DNA from: Acidobacteriota bacterium
GTDB taxonomy: Bacteria; Acidobacteriota; Holophagae; Acanthopleuribacterales; Acanthopleuribacteraceae
Length of the DNA: 64,000 bases
NCBI GenBank assembly: GCA_020637335.1
Contig: JACJWC010000020.1
Span: 26,577-90,576, forward strand
Reading direction: 5' to 3'
Position numbers and translations under genes: made by a program. Of the stretch, positions 43,388-54,000 are shown one piece after another. Below the pieces are notes generated by a model that saw nothing but the letters and a program-made list of their open reading frames with translations, ran no database searches and was not told where the DNA came from. Numbering within the stretch: position 1 is the first letter of the stretch; the number at the start of each line of letters is the position of its first letter.

Positions 43388-46150
43388 TCAGGGGCAATTT
43401 AAGGTGTAGGGTGGCAGGAAAATCCCATTGAGGAAATCCAGAATGGTGTAAGGTTGGGTCCAAGTGTCAAGACTGGGTGGCATTTGGGTATTGCCTTGCT
43501 GGTCAAAGAGCAAAGTGGCGCCGGAAGATTCGAAACGGGTACGAATCAAAGTCAAATCAGCACAATGTTGGGGTGTTAATCCATTTTGATTCAAATCCAC
43601 GGAATGGTTCCAACGCGAACCAATGGCATGGTTGACCAGGCCAGCCACGTTGCGAATTTGACAATGATGGACTTCTAATCGCTCCAAATTGGGGAATAGT
43701 GGTAACCAATCCAAGTCCAAAAGCGCCAGATCGGACAGGACCAATTCACGAACCCTTGCTGCTTCAATGCCGTCAATTAGACCATCCAAGTTGGTATCGG
43801 CAAACGGCAGAATCGCGGATCGAAGGGCCGATGGCAAAGTCAAAGGCGAAAAATCCAGAAGGTGGGGTTCGAGGCCACTGTTATGGGCATTCAGGAACCC
43901 GATTGCGCGGTAATCGTCCAGCCAAGCCAGTTGGTTTGCACCGATGGAGAAACTGTCGAAGGGGCCCGGATTGTAATCGGTCAGGCGGAGGGTCCCCCCT
44001 ATGGTTCCATCTGTTGCAAACAATTCCCGGCCATAAAAGTTGGATTCGGCGACAAATAAGGCCAATTCGGGGTGGCTAGGGGCGGGACCAAGTATATCCA
44101 GCGTGTATTTGCCTGGAAAGAGAGTCTCACCGGTAGCTGTATTCACCAATTCCAGGCCATTCACGCCAATGAGCTGGGTTCCCGCATGGGTTATGCTCCA
44201 AAAGTTGTTGATCAGGGGCCAGAAGTCCACGGCGGGAAACACCTCAAAATGGGGGGTAATCCATTGCCAACCGGAAGTACGAAGGAAACACTGATCTTCC
44301 ATTACATGAAAATAATCAAAATTGCCCGCAAAAAGCTGAAAAGTATTATTGCTGGTACCGTCAGAGAAATAAGTCATGCTATCTGAGCTGAATATGACCC
44401 CATTGCGGAAAGCGACCAAATGGTTAACATTGAGCAGATCATGGCCATCGCGATCCAGTAAGATGCGTGAGGTTCCCGCCGGTGTACCGTCCGTGATCCA
44501 CAGTCGATCGGCCGATCCTGCAAAGCTCATGCGGAAAAAAGTACGGGAGCCAACTTTCACCGCTTCAAGCGGCTTATCAGATGGGAGATAGGGGATCAAA
44601 TTCACATGGTTCAAGTCGGCATCGCTTGCATAAAAGCCCTTGTTTAAACCATCGGGCCGAAAGTAATTCAACAGACGATTATTGAGGGCAATCGGATAGA
44701 TTTGGTGATCCGATTTCGTCCCTAATAAGGTTTTATTGAAATCCGAGTCAAATTGATAAAGCATGTCATTTTGCTCAACTTGGATCGCACCGGGCATACC
44801 TGCAAACTTCAGTGTCGGTGTATAAAAGGGATTTATCAAATCGATTACGTCGCCTGGATTGCCTTCGGTTACAAGCAGACGCGAAATGAGGTTGGCATTC
44901 AGCAAAACGACGGGCCCGGCTTTATGCGCCATGCCGCCAGAACTTGAACCTTGATCAGCGGGAAGAAAGGTGGCCGGAGCCGTACCAGCAGGGGTAGCAT
45001 CGGAATAAAAAAGTTGCCCCTCACTGGTAAATACAAAGCGATTGCCCGCAAATGCCAAGGCAATATCGTCGGTTAAGTTGGGACCGGGTACAGAATCGAT
45101 CAAGGGAATGGTTCCCTCTGGCGTCCCATCGGAAGCCCAAAGTTCTCGCCCCCAGCCATTGCTGTGATTTATGGCTGTAAACACGAGTCTGCCGTTTATT
45201 ACGCCCTTCAACTGGGGGGAGGATGAACCTGCTGTACTAATATTTTTAAACAGGCCAGTGCCTGTCAACGTTCCATCTGAAACAAACAACTCACGGTTGC
45301 CCGGGCTCAGTTCCGCACTAAAAAACACCCGGTTACCCAAAACGAAAAATTGGCTTCCAGAACTTACCGGATTGGAGGTTGACAAAACGGTTAGCGTCTG
45401 ACTGACCGGGTCCATGACCTTAAGGGATCGAAGGGGGCTAACCCATTCGCTAAGAAAGAACAACTTATCGCCCATTACTGCATAAATAGAGGGAATGCTC
45501 ATCCCCGAATTGACACTAGTTGAAGTGGCAGAGGTCAGGTTGGTGAAATAAAAGTTGTTTCCGTCGGAGTCCCAGAAAATGTAATTGTCCGCGGGAACGG
45601 TGCGAAACACCGTTGATGCGGAAGTCATCACAACTTGGTTGGTTTGCGCTGTCTGGCCCAGGCGGATCCATTGGTTGCCCACGGTGACGTAGCGTTGGCC
45701 CTGAAAACGAAACCAGGTAAAGCGGGTCGTTTTGGGATAGGTCAATAAGGTTTCGAGCTGGTCTATTTGATTATCAAACAGCATCAACTCATAGGTGTTG
45801 CCATTTTCACGTAAAAACCAAATTTTCGAGTTTTCAACGCTTAAAACCTTATATGAATTGGAAATGGGGATCTCCTGCTCCCCCTGCAGCCGCACTAAGC
45901 CATTGATAAACGCTACTTCCCGATCGCCAACACGATCATACCAGTAGTACCTTCTTTTCGAAAAAGGGACAAAGTCACCTGATTCCGACCAAGTCCAAAG
46001 AACTTGATTGGAAAATACCTGCCAATCGGGTCGAAACTGGTAGAGCGTTCCCCCATTGGGCCAAGGCTCATGGTCGGGATTCAGGTCAGCGATCAAAACC
46101 TGAGCGCACACACACGCTCCAAACAGGAGAAGGAGAAGGGAGCGTTTCAT
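43388..46150 (-). CDS. Secreted ELWxxDGT-repeat protein with C-terminal leucine-rich module
   Basis: 920 aa, signal peptide MKRSLLLLLFGACVCAQ. At least six ELWxxDGT-type repeats (ELWASDGTPEGT, LWITDGTPAGT, ELFATDGTIGGT and weaker ones) suggest a beta-propeller. The C-terminal ~150 residues hold an acidic loop (FADTNLDGLIDGIEA), short leucine-rich repeats (LFPNLERLEVHHC) and end FLPPYTLNCP, as in the 2053-aa paralog. It overlaps the stop of the preceding gene (ATGA). Extracellular or surface location is likely; function unknown. Confidence 0.85.
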   Translation of the reverse strand: MKRSLLLLLFGACVCAQVLIADLNPDHEPWPNGGTLYQFRPDWQVFSNQVLWTWSESGDFVPFSKRRYYWYDRVGDREVAFINGLVRLQGEQEIPISNSYKVLSVENSKIWFLRENGNTYELMLFDNQIDQLETLLTYPKTTRFTWFRFQGQRYVTVGNQWIRLGQTAQTNQVVMTSASTVFRTVPADNYIFWDSDGNNFYFTNLTSATSTSVNSGMSIPSIYAVMGDKLFFLSEWVSPLRSLKVMDPVSQTLTVLSTSNPVSSGSQFFVLGNRVFFSAELSPGNRELFVSDGTLTGTGLFKNISTAGSSSPQLKGVINGRLVFTAINHSNGWGRELWASDGTPEGTIPLIDSVPGPNLTDDIALAFAGNRFVFTSEGQLFYSDATPAGTAPATFLPADQGSSSGGMAHKAGPVVLLNANLISRLLVTEGNPGDVIDLINPFYTPTLKFAGMPGAIQVEQNDMLYQFDSDFNKTLLGTKSDHQIYPIALNNRLLNYFRPDGLNKGFYASDADLNHVNLIPYLPSDKPLEAVKVGSRTFFRMSFAGSADRLWITDGTPAGTSRILLDRDGHDLLNVNHLVAFRNGVIFSSDSMTYFSDGTSNNTFQLFAGNFDYFHVMEDQCFLRTSGWQWITPHFEVFPAVDFWPLINNFWSITHAGTQLIGVNGLELVNTATGETLFPGKYTLDILGPAPSHPELALFVAESNFYGRELFATDGTIGGTLRLTDYNPGPFDSFSIGANQLAWLDDYRAIGFLNAHNSGLEPHLLDFSPLTLPSALRSAILPFADTNLDGLIDGIEAARVRELVLSDLALLDLDWLPLFPNLERLEVHHCQIRNVAGLVNHAIGSRWNHSVDLNQNGLTPQHCADLTLIRTRFESSGATLLFDQQGNTQMPPSLDTWTQPYTILDFLNGIFLPPYTLNCP

Positions 46151-49100
46151 GGCGCGACCTCGCAGGGGTTTGTTTGCATTAATTCCAAAATGGAAATGGA
46201 TCCATTTAGATCCAAGTCCAGGTAATGCTCAGCTGACTGCCAAAACCAGACAGGGTAGGTCATGCCACTCAAACGTTGTTCAACAAATACGGGTTGTCCT
46301 TGGGCATCAAGCCCTTCACCCTGGATCAACATCCATTCAGGGGCAAGCGGCTGAAAAGAAACCGAGGCGCCCTGATGGCTGCCTACAAATGCCACATTTC
46401 TGCCTGTCCAAACCAAGTCGCTTCCAGGAGGCGCCTCTAATTGCCAAACCCCGCCTGGACAGTCGGGTGCCTGAATCGCTAAGGGAATAGGCGTTTGCAG
46501 GCCTTCATTGGTGAAAAGGTAGCCATTGGGCTGCCCGTTTATCAAAAAGCCCTGAGCCCCTTGGGCCAGGAAGGAAGCGCTCGAGGGCAGGGTGCGATAG
46601 AGGCTTGTTCCTTGTTCCGTGCCATCTGTTACCCACAGGTCACTTGTCCGGGAAAACCAATGGGTTTTTCCAGGGTCGGCATACCGGAATAAGGAAGAAC
46701 TAAAGCTGTGCGCGGGGTCCCCATCCAGGAAATGGCGCGAGTTGTAATCTCTATACACGAATAAATCATTCCAAAATTGGATTTCGCCAAGGCCAATAGG
46801 CGAACCAAAAGAAACCAGGGTCCCCTGGTCATTTCTTGCATAGATCGTGCTGTTAAGCTGTAGCCATAAATAATCAGAAGTCGCCCCAAACATTGAAAAT
46901 TGAGCGTAATCCCCTTCGAAGACTATCTGTTCATTGCCCATGGCATCGATTTGGTAGATGGTCCTATGAGAATTCTCTTCAGAGGTGGCTAATAGTTGGC
47001 CTTGCCAAAGGGTCATTTGCGGATACTGGTTGGGTTCTGAAATGGTATAAAAGACGGATGTGCCGTCCTGGGTTCCATCACTGGCCCACAGACTACCCGG
47101 GCCCGTAAAGATCCAACGATTGTCAAAAAATAGGGGATTTGAAAAACTCACTCTTTCAAATCCGGGTACATTCCATGCCTCTGTTCCGGAAGGCGTTCCA
47201 TCGCTGACCCACACTTGACCGACCACTTCAAATACCAGTTTTGAACCGAAATGCCCCCTAAAGTAGGGATGGTTTCCAACAAAAAGCTGAACTTCACCGC
47301 CCATGGTGCCGTCACACGTCCAAAGTTCATATGAGCCGGACCGATAAAACGTGTACCAAAGTCGAGTGCCAATTTGCTGACTGGACAAACTACTGACACC
47401 GGTAAGGGTGAATACCTGTGAAGTACCTGAGGGCGAGCCGTCGCTGCGCCAGAGCTCATATTGGCCGCTTTGAGACCGCCAAAAATAGAAAAAATCGCCC
47501 GTTTCGAATCGGGTAATCGAGGGATTAATCGATCCTGAAAAACGAGCCGTTGGATATTTGAGCGCGCTATCCGCCAATAAACGAACCGACCAATTCTGGG
47601 CAGGACACGCCGGATAAATCAGACTCCACAAAAGGTTATAGATGCCCATTACACCATCGGGCGTGAAGGACGCCTCCGGAACATGTGTGTCAGAAAATTG
47701 GGCGTAATTGTAAGAGGGCGCTTGAGCAATATCCCATTGGCCCGAAGCGCTTGGCGGCAAATAACCCGGAAGAGGAAACGGTTGATCCAAGATAGCGAAA
47801 TCCTCAAATACCAGAGGCACATTTGGCGGATAGGCTGTAAATTGAATCGATACCGTGTCAAAAACATTGGCACAATCAACGCTCGTCCATTGCAACTCAT
47901 AGGTTGTGCCTGCCGTTCCAGAAAAATGACTGTTGGGGTTGGTTGACTGACTTATATAGCCGCCACTACCGCTCAGGACAGACCACATCCCGGCAACCGT
48001 GCTTTGCGCTTGTAAATTGGTAGAGGTTCCACAAATAACACGATCCGGCCCGGCATCCAGCTGGGGTGGCGAAATAATTTGGATTTGAACCAAGTCTTGA
48101 AAGGGGCCGCAGGAACCGCCATCCACGGTCCAGGCCAAAAAATACACCCCTGATGTTCCAGTAAAAGTCGCCTCCGGATTGGAGGCATTATCTAGGGAGC
48201 CACCCGTTCCGTAAACGATTTCCCACTGACCAACGGGCGGTGAAGCAGATAACTGGACAGACGTAGTGCCGCACAGAGTCTGGTCCGATCCTGCATTGAC
48301 TATGGGTGGCTGGTCGACCGTGACATCCAAGGTCTGAGGCAGGGACATACCGCAACTGGTTTCGGCCATGACCGAAAGCGAAAACGATTCCAGGCCAACA
48401 CTTAAGGAGATGGAGGGCCCCTGGCCATGAATAACGGCATCGCCAGTCACCAGCCACGTATAAGTTTCTCCCAAAATTGGATTCACCGAATACGCCACTT
48501 CCTCTGCGGCACAAACACTCGCAGGCCCAGTAATTTCGACAGGTGTCGTGCCCGGATTCGCTTGAAGTTCGATGGTCTGAATCAGGCTTTGACTCGCATG
48601 AAAAGGCCCGCTTAAGGTACAGCTGATGTGAATGTCGCCAAGACCATCGGGCGAAAAAGAAACCTGGTCCAAAGTTAAAACCGATTCGGCTGTGGCGTTT
48701 TGCAATGTCCAAAGGTACTGGCCACCCCAAAGGCTTGGCCTGACATGCGCCTCAAGGCTGTCCAAGCAGCCGAATTCAGGGGCCACAATTCCAAACTGTT
48801 TACCACCGCCCCAGGTATACACTTCTCTGCCATAGGTTTGGGTATCAAATGAAAAAAAGAGGAGATTGCCCTTTTGATCAACGAATTCAGGATTCGAAGA
48901 TAACGGACCAGGCTCCATGTCTTGAAAAATGGAGGTTTGGCTGCCATTGGAAACCCACAGCTCAGTTCCCGTGTCCGGTTCGTAATGGACAAAATATATT
49001 TCGCCATCAACCCCCACCAGGGAACTGCCTTCACCGTGCCAATAGCGGTAGGTATGGTCTGTCGTACCCCGTGTGCGCCACAAACTCAATTCGTAGCCAT

Positions 49101-51063
49101 CATAAACGCTAAAAATATAACTATTGTCCTCAAGCAGAGTGCCGGACCCCACGTAGTAACCCGGCAGGTCGCGAACCCAGTTAATTTGATTGTTGGTCGT
49201 ATCGAACCGGTACATCTTGCTGTTGGAAAAAAAGAAAATGGACTGGTCAAGCACAAAGGTTAACGGCCGTAGTGTGTATGCCGAAAGATCTGCCACATTT
49301 TCATGGCTCAAACTGCCATCTTCCAGTTGGATCCGTTCAATGGAATTGCCCAGCAAATACCAACTATCACCCAAGTTGTGTGCATAATAAAAATTAGAGC
49401 CCTCAAGAGAATAGGTTTGGCTGCCTAACACTACGGTATTGCCGCCCACATACAGGGCTTTGCCCAATTGTTGGGGAGGCCCATTCAAGGAGTAGGTATT
49501 CAAATGAACAACCTGGTCCGATGGGTCAATTCGCCATGCAGAATTGGAAGAACTCTGAGCCACTAACCAAAGGTAGCCTTCGGATTCGAAAAAATCGTAT
49601 GTCCCGTTGTTGAGGGGTGATTGTTTGAGTAAAGTTATCCCCTCGTTGGCGTTGTAGCGGCACAACTGCTTTGAAGCCGTGACAAAGTACTGGTTATGGT
49701 TCCAAGTCACCACCGCTGAGAGGGGATGAACAGCAGCAACCCAGGCTTCTGGAACAGCTCCCGGTTCTGCAATGATCTGCGTTCCTTGCGATTCGTTAAT
49801 AATTAACCCATCGGCCGAACTCTGCTGGATGTGGTAATAGGATCCCGATTTCCCCACTGAACCTAAATTTTCCAATTCCATTAAAGTCGTGCCATCAAAA
49901 TAGGCAGCCTCAATCCCTTGGACAAACGTTTTAACCCCCATGAACACACCCTGGGAAAAGGCTGCCCATTTGGAATAAACAGCCCCACCTTCGCGGAAAG
50001 AGTACCGCAATTGCGGCGAACCGGATGTTTGACCCAAGGCATAAATCAAATGATCGCGCGAAAAATACAGTTCCTCATTAAAGACACTAACGTGTTGTTT
50101 TGAGCTTGAAGCGGGGCCGGGCGTTGAATCGTCAAGTAGAAGGGTACCAGCCGCAGTTCCATCGCTGAACCAAAATTCCTTGCCGGAGGTTCCATCGTTA
50201 GCGAAAAGAAATATACCCGTAGAATTGGTTCCAATGATTTCAGCTTGCAAAAAGGAAGTGAGCAATGGGCTCGTTCCAGGAGGTGCATTCAGCAAACGCA
50301 ATTGTATATTGTTTTGAACACTTGCCAACGCGAACACCTTGCCGTTCGCGGTCTCCATTTGGGAAATCCAATTGGCCACAAACCCAGGTAAAGTGAGCGT
50401 TTTTTGGCCTGGATCAAACCAAAAATAGGCATTCTCCTTTAACACCATAGCTGCATTTTTCCCGGGTATGGGCTTGATGGCGTAAATTTGTTCGTTGGAT
50501 GGGCCATTAAATACAACTGGGGTTGCAGGGCTAAGGCCATCACTGGAAACAAGTTGATAATTATTTCCGACCCAATACAGCCGATCCGCAACGAATGCCC
50601 CACTGAAAAAGGTGTAGCTGGTATGCGGCTGTTCTTGAAAACTTTGCAGGTCAACAACAATTGAAGATTCGGACCCAAAAATATATAAGGAACCTGAAAA
50701 CTGTATGGCTGTTATTGGGGAATACATGTTGTAAAAATGCGATCCGTTCACAGTTCCATCAGTGAGGACAACCAAAGAGTTTACTGAAAAACAAAATTGG
50801 TTTTCCGTCTTGCTCAATAACTGAATAGTGGTTTGCCCATAAACGGTTATTGGACACTGAATAACAAGGCTAATGTCATTGTTGTGTAGGCGGTATAAGC
50901 CTAAACCGCTATGGGTATTGCCCACGAAATAGCTCGACCCCGAAAACTCAAGTAAAAATGTAGGATTTCGATCCAGTTCCTGAGTGCCAGAAACCAAATC
51001 CGCAACCATTAAAGGCGTGCCTGACTTACTTTGAAATGTGAATAAAAGCAGAAAAATAAGCAT
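46147..51063 (-). CDS. Giant secreted ELWxxDGT-repeat protein with Ig-like domains
   Basis: 1638 aa, signal MLIFLLLFTFQSKS. Two blocks of ELWxxDGT repeats (near 270-760 and again 1150-1520; examples FWFSDGTAAGT, ELWRSDGSPSGT, VWVSDGTPSGT, LWVTDGTEQGT) flank three or four Ig/PKD-like domains with LCGTTSVQLSA, GQWEIVYGTGGSL and YFLAW-type cores at about 790-1120, a type seen in Bacteroidota adhesins. It ends in one EF-hand-like loop (YLDLDLNGSISILELMQ) and NPCEVAP. GAGGT ribosome site 7 bp before the ATG. Confidence 0.85.
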   Translation of the reverse strand: MLIFLLLFTFQSKSGTPLMVADLVSGTQELDRNPTFLLEFSGSSYFVGNTHSGLGLYRLHNNDISLVIQCPITVYGQTTIQLLSKTENQFCFSVNSLVVLTDGTVNGSHFYNMYSPITAIQFSGSLYIFGSESSIVVDLQSFQEQPHTSYTFFSGAFVADRLYWVGNNYQLVSSDGLSPATPVVFNGPSNEQIYAIKPIPGKNAAMVLKENAYFWFDPGQKTLTLPGFVANWISQMETANGKVFALASVQNNIQLRLLNAPPGTSPLLTSFLQAEIIGTNSTGIFLFANDGTSGKEFWFSDGTAAGTLLLDDSTPGPASSSKQHVSVFNEELYFSRDHLIYALGQTSGSPQLRYSFREGGAVYSKWAAFSQGVFMGVKTFVQGIEAAYFDGTTLMELENLGSVGKSGSYYHIQQSSADGLIINESQGTQIIAEPGAVPEAWVAAVHPLSAVVTWNHNQYFVTASKQLCRYNANEGITLLKQSPLNNGTYDFFESEGYLWLVAQSSSNSAWRIDPSDQVVHLNTYSLNGPPQQLGKALYVGGNTVVLGSQTYSLEGSNFYYAHNLGDSWYLLGNSIERIQLEDGSLSHENVADLSAYTLRPLTFVLDQSIFFFSNSKMYRFDTTNNQINWVRDLPGYYVGSGTLLEDNSYIFSVYDGYELSLWRTRGTTDHTYRYWHGEGSSLVGVDGEIYFVHYEPDTGTELWVSNGSQTSIFQDMEPGPLSSNPEFVDQKGNLLFFSFDTQTYGREVYTWGGGKQFGIVAPEFGCLDSLEAHVRPSLWGGQYLWTLQNATAESVLTLDQVSFSPDGLGDIHISCTLSGPFHASQSLIQTIELQANPGTTPVEITGPASVCAAEEVAYSVNPILGETYTWLVTGDAVIHGQGPSISLSVGLESFSLSVMAETSCGMSLPQTLDVTVDQPPIVNAGSDQTLCGTTSVQLSASPPVGQWEIVYGTGGSLDNASNPEATFTGTSGVYFLAWTVDGGSCGPFQDLVQIQIISPPQLDAGPDRVICGTSTNLQAQSTVAGMWSVLSGSGGYISQSTNPNSHFSGTAGTTYELQWTSVDCANVFDTVSIQFTAYPPNVPLVFEDFAILDQPFPLPGYLPPSASGQWDIAQAPSYNYAQFSDTHVPEASFTPDGVMGIYNLLWSLIYPACPAQNWSVRLLADSALKYPTARFSGSINPSITRFETGDFFYFWRSQSGQYELWRSDGSPSGTSQVFTLTGVSSLSSQQIGTRLWYTFYRSGSYELWTCDGTMGGEVQLFVGNHPYFRGHFGSKLVFEVVGQVWVSDGTPSGTEAWNVPGFERVSFSNPLFFDNRWIFTGPGSLWASDGTQDGTSVFYTISEPNQYPQMTLWQGQLLATSEENSHRTIYQIDAMGNEQIVFEGDYAQFSMFGATSDYLWLQLNSTIYARNDQGTLVSFGSPIGLGEIQFWNDLFVYRDYNSRHFLDGDPAHSFSSSLFRYADPGKTHWFSRTSDLWVTDGTEQGTSLYRTLPSSASFLAQGAQGFLINGQPNGYLFTNEGLQTPIPLAIQAPDCPGGVWQLEAPPGSDLVWTGRNVAFVGSHQGASVSFQPLAPEWMLIQGEGLDAQGQPVFVEQRLSGMTYPVWFWQSAEHYLDLDLNGSISILELMQTNPCEVAP

Positions 51064-51072
51064 GGATCGACC

Positions 51073-54000
51073 TCAAGGCTGACAATTCAGAGGCTGGGGT
51101 GGCAATAAAACACCACTGATAAAGGAGGTAATGTCGGAGAGGGGCCAGGCATCCCAATTGGGAAAACCAAACGCGGCATCCTGAGGCTCATATAAGAAAG
51201 TAGCACCAGAATCATTTACCCGTTGCTGAAGGGTTAGGATTTGGGGGCAGGCCGTTTGGCCCAAATGATTGTGTCGAACATCAATCACATCAGCGGATTG
51301 CGACCCCAATTGTTCATTTTGGGCAAGCGGCGTCAAATCGTAGACTTGATTGCCCTGGGCCCAAAAATTACGTAGGTGAACGAAGTGCTGCAAACCTTGC
51401 AGCCACAGGATCTGAAGACCTTCCACATTGAGGTCCGTGACGGTTAAAGCTTCGGAATATTGAACCTGATTATCGCTATTCAGATCCGACTGAAGCAGGA
51501 CAGCCTGTTTAAATTGAGGATCGGGAAGCCACAGGTTGATATCGTATATTTGCCATACTTCATGGCCAGAATCACCCCGATCAACGACGGCAGCCCATTG
51601 AAAATCATGGCCAGCAGCACTGAGTAAAATCCCAGGCTCAGAATTTTCTGGACTGGGCATTAACCTGCGAATACAGCCCTCAGAAAGGGCGTACGGCCCA
51701 CCGCCGCGTTGCGAAAAGGCACTGAACACCATTTGGCCATTCACCGACACTAATTGTTCTGGCAGGCTCGACTGTGGACCAGGCCAAATATCGGCGACCC
51801 GAAGCATCCCATTTTCGAACCAGGTCAACTCCCAACCCAGCCCCTTAATTGGAAGTGCGACATAGGTTTTGCCTTGAAAATATACAGGCTGAAGGTCACG
51901 ATCCTCGGCGGAATCATCAACTTCGACTACAGGGGTCCAACTGTTTCTATCCAATCGATATAGATGGTTATTATTCGCGTAACCACTCCAAACATACAAC
52001 GTATTTTCCGAAACGAAGTAATCATCAAAAGATTGATAGCCGGGTTGAAATGTTTGTGTTCCGAGCGGACCATAATAATAATAGTCCTCTTGATTTGTTC
52101 TTATAAACACACAATCTTCACCAGAATAAATTGCAGACACGCTAGTCCCACTTGGAAAATTCACTAATAGTGACAACTGGTCGTCCTTTGACAAACGGAA
52201 GACACGGGCCGGAGCTTCCTGGAAGTAAATATCCGGCCCAGCAGATACAAAATCCCCCAATGCATTATTCGACGAAAACACCGTTTTTGGATTTCCGCTA
52301 CCGTCACTCATCCATAATTGGTTGCCCAATTGATACAAAATTCGTCCATTTCCTGACCACCGCAAATAGGGGTTGGACGCCAATAAAGAAACACTTGTTT
52401 CCGAACCATTCGTTAGATAAAGATTGTTATTCTCATAAAACGCAATGCCCTTTTCCAGACCAAACCATTTTGTAGCATCACGGGCCAGTTGTATTTCTAG
52501 CGCCTGACTCACCGCATTATAGTGATAAAGACCACGGTTATAGTAATTGCTTGTCCATAAATACAATTCATTTTCAAACCAAAACATGTTATATGAATTG
52601 TCGATTAATTTGCGCTGAAGCGGTGAAATATTTGGAGCATTCGCGCCAACAAAAGTGTAAATTTGATTACGCATTATGTGGACATATGTATCCTGAGCTA
52701 GGAAAGCGCCAACTGACGGGGAAGACGAGAAAATGTTTGCAACAAAAGGTTCTCCTGTTTCTCCGTGTATAACCAATGAACCATTGGACCAAAAATAGCA
52801 AAAATTCTCAGATTTTCCTGCAAAAACGATATTGCCCAAGTCCTCGTTGGTCGCTGTAGGAATGTGATAACGGTAATAGCTGTTGTTTTTTCGGTAAAAC
52901 ATGACTTGGCCCAATACCGCCGACACTTCGGTTACCCCACCACTTACAATCAGGGAAAGACCCGAATGGCCTGGCAAATAACGCCAAATAGAATTTCCAA
53001 GATGCAGATAGGCAAAATCTCCTTGCCATAGAACTTTGCTGACGGGCTGATCGCTAACAAGCGTGTAAGGACCTAAGGGATTTTCGCTCCAGTATAAATA
53101 ATAATTGGATACAAAATAGTTGTCCCCAAATTTTCCTAAAAACTTTCTTCCAGGGCCTGAAATAGGATAAAAAATGTCATCTTGGTAATGGTAAACCTTA
53201 TCCATTTCCAAAAACAAATCACCTTCACTTTCGACAAAATTTAAGCCATATTGTGCATATCCATTGGACAAAACTTCCTTTGTTTCAAATTCTGATAAAC
53301 ACCATACGGTTGCCCTATAACCTTTCTCTACACCCAAAAAATTTTTGTCTTGGAAAGTTATTGGGCTGGATAGGGTGTCCACATTATCACTATGAAATAG
53401 GGGTATGAGTTGACCTGTTTTAAGCAAATAGACATTGATTTCTTTTCCCTTTTTAAAATAAAGAACGAGTTTATTGGCAAGGGATCGCAGGTAAGTGGGC
53501 GTATCCATCGGGGCAAAGTGCGCGACAATTTCCTGGGTTTGGTCAAGTCCATTTACTTTAATAACCAGTGTTTGTGACTCGTTTTTCTCGATGAAGTACA
53601 AGTCGTTTCCAATGACCACCGATGGACCCGAAATGGTAATTGTGTCATTTTGTTCGGGTTGGGCCAATGGACCGTACGACCACCAATAACCTTCATCCGT
53701 TGCCGACAAGGAAAATGCAAATTGGCTGGGTCCGCAAGCAATGCTAAAGCTGACCCACACCAGACGGTATTCCCCTGCTGCAAACGGCGTAAACCAGGTC
53801 CCTGCTGCAGCTAGGTCCTCAAATTGGTCGGGGTCTTGATCGGGTCCACTTTGCACTGACCAGTAACCTTGGAAGTAAGTAGGTGCCTGGAGCCAAACGG
53901 GTTCCCCTTGGTTGCCACAGAGTTGTGGCTCTACCCAGGCATCACTCCCCTGAAAAAGTACCGTACAGGTATCAGAAGAAACAGCACAAGGTTTATCAAA

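Noticed and set aside
48188..48730. 180-codon minus-strand open frame
   Set aside because: Alternate frame inside the 1638-aa ELWxxDGT protein, low-complexity translation.
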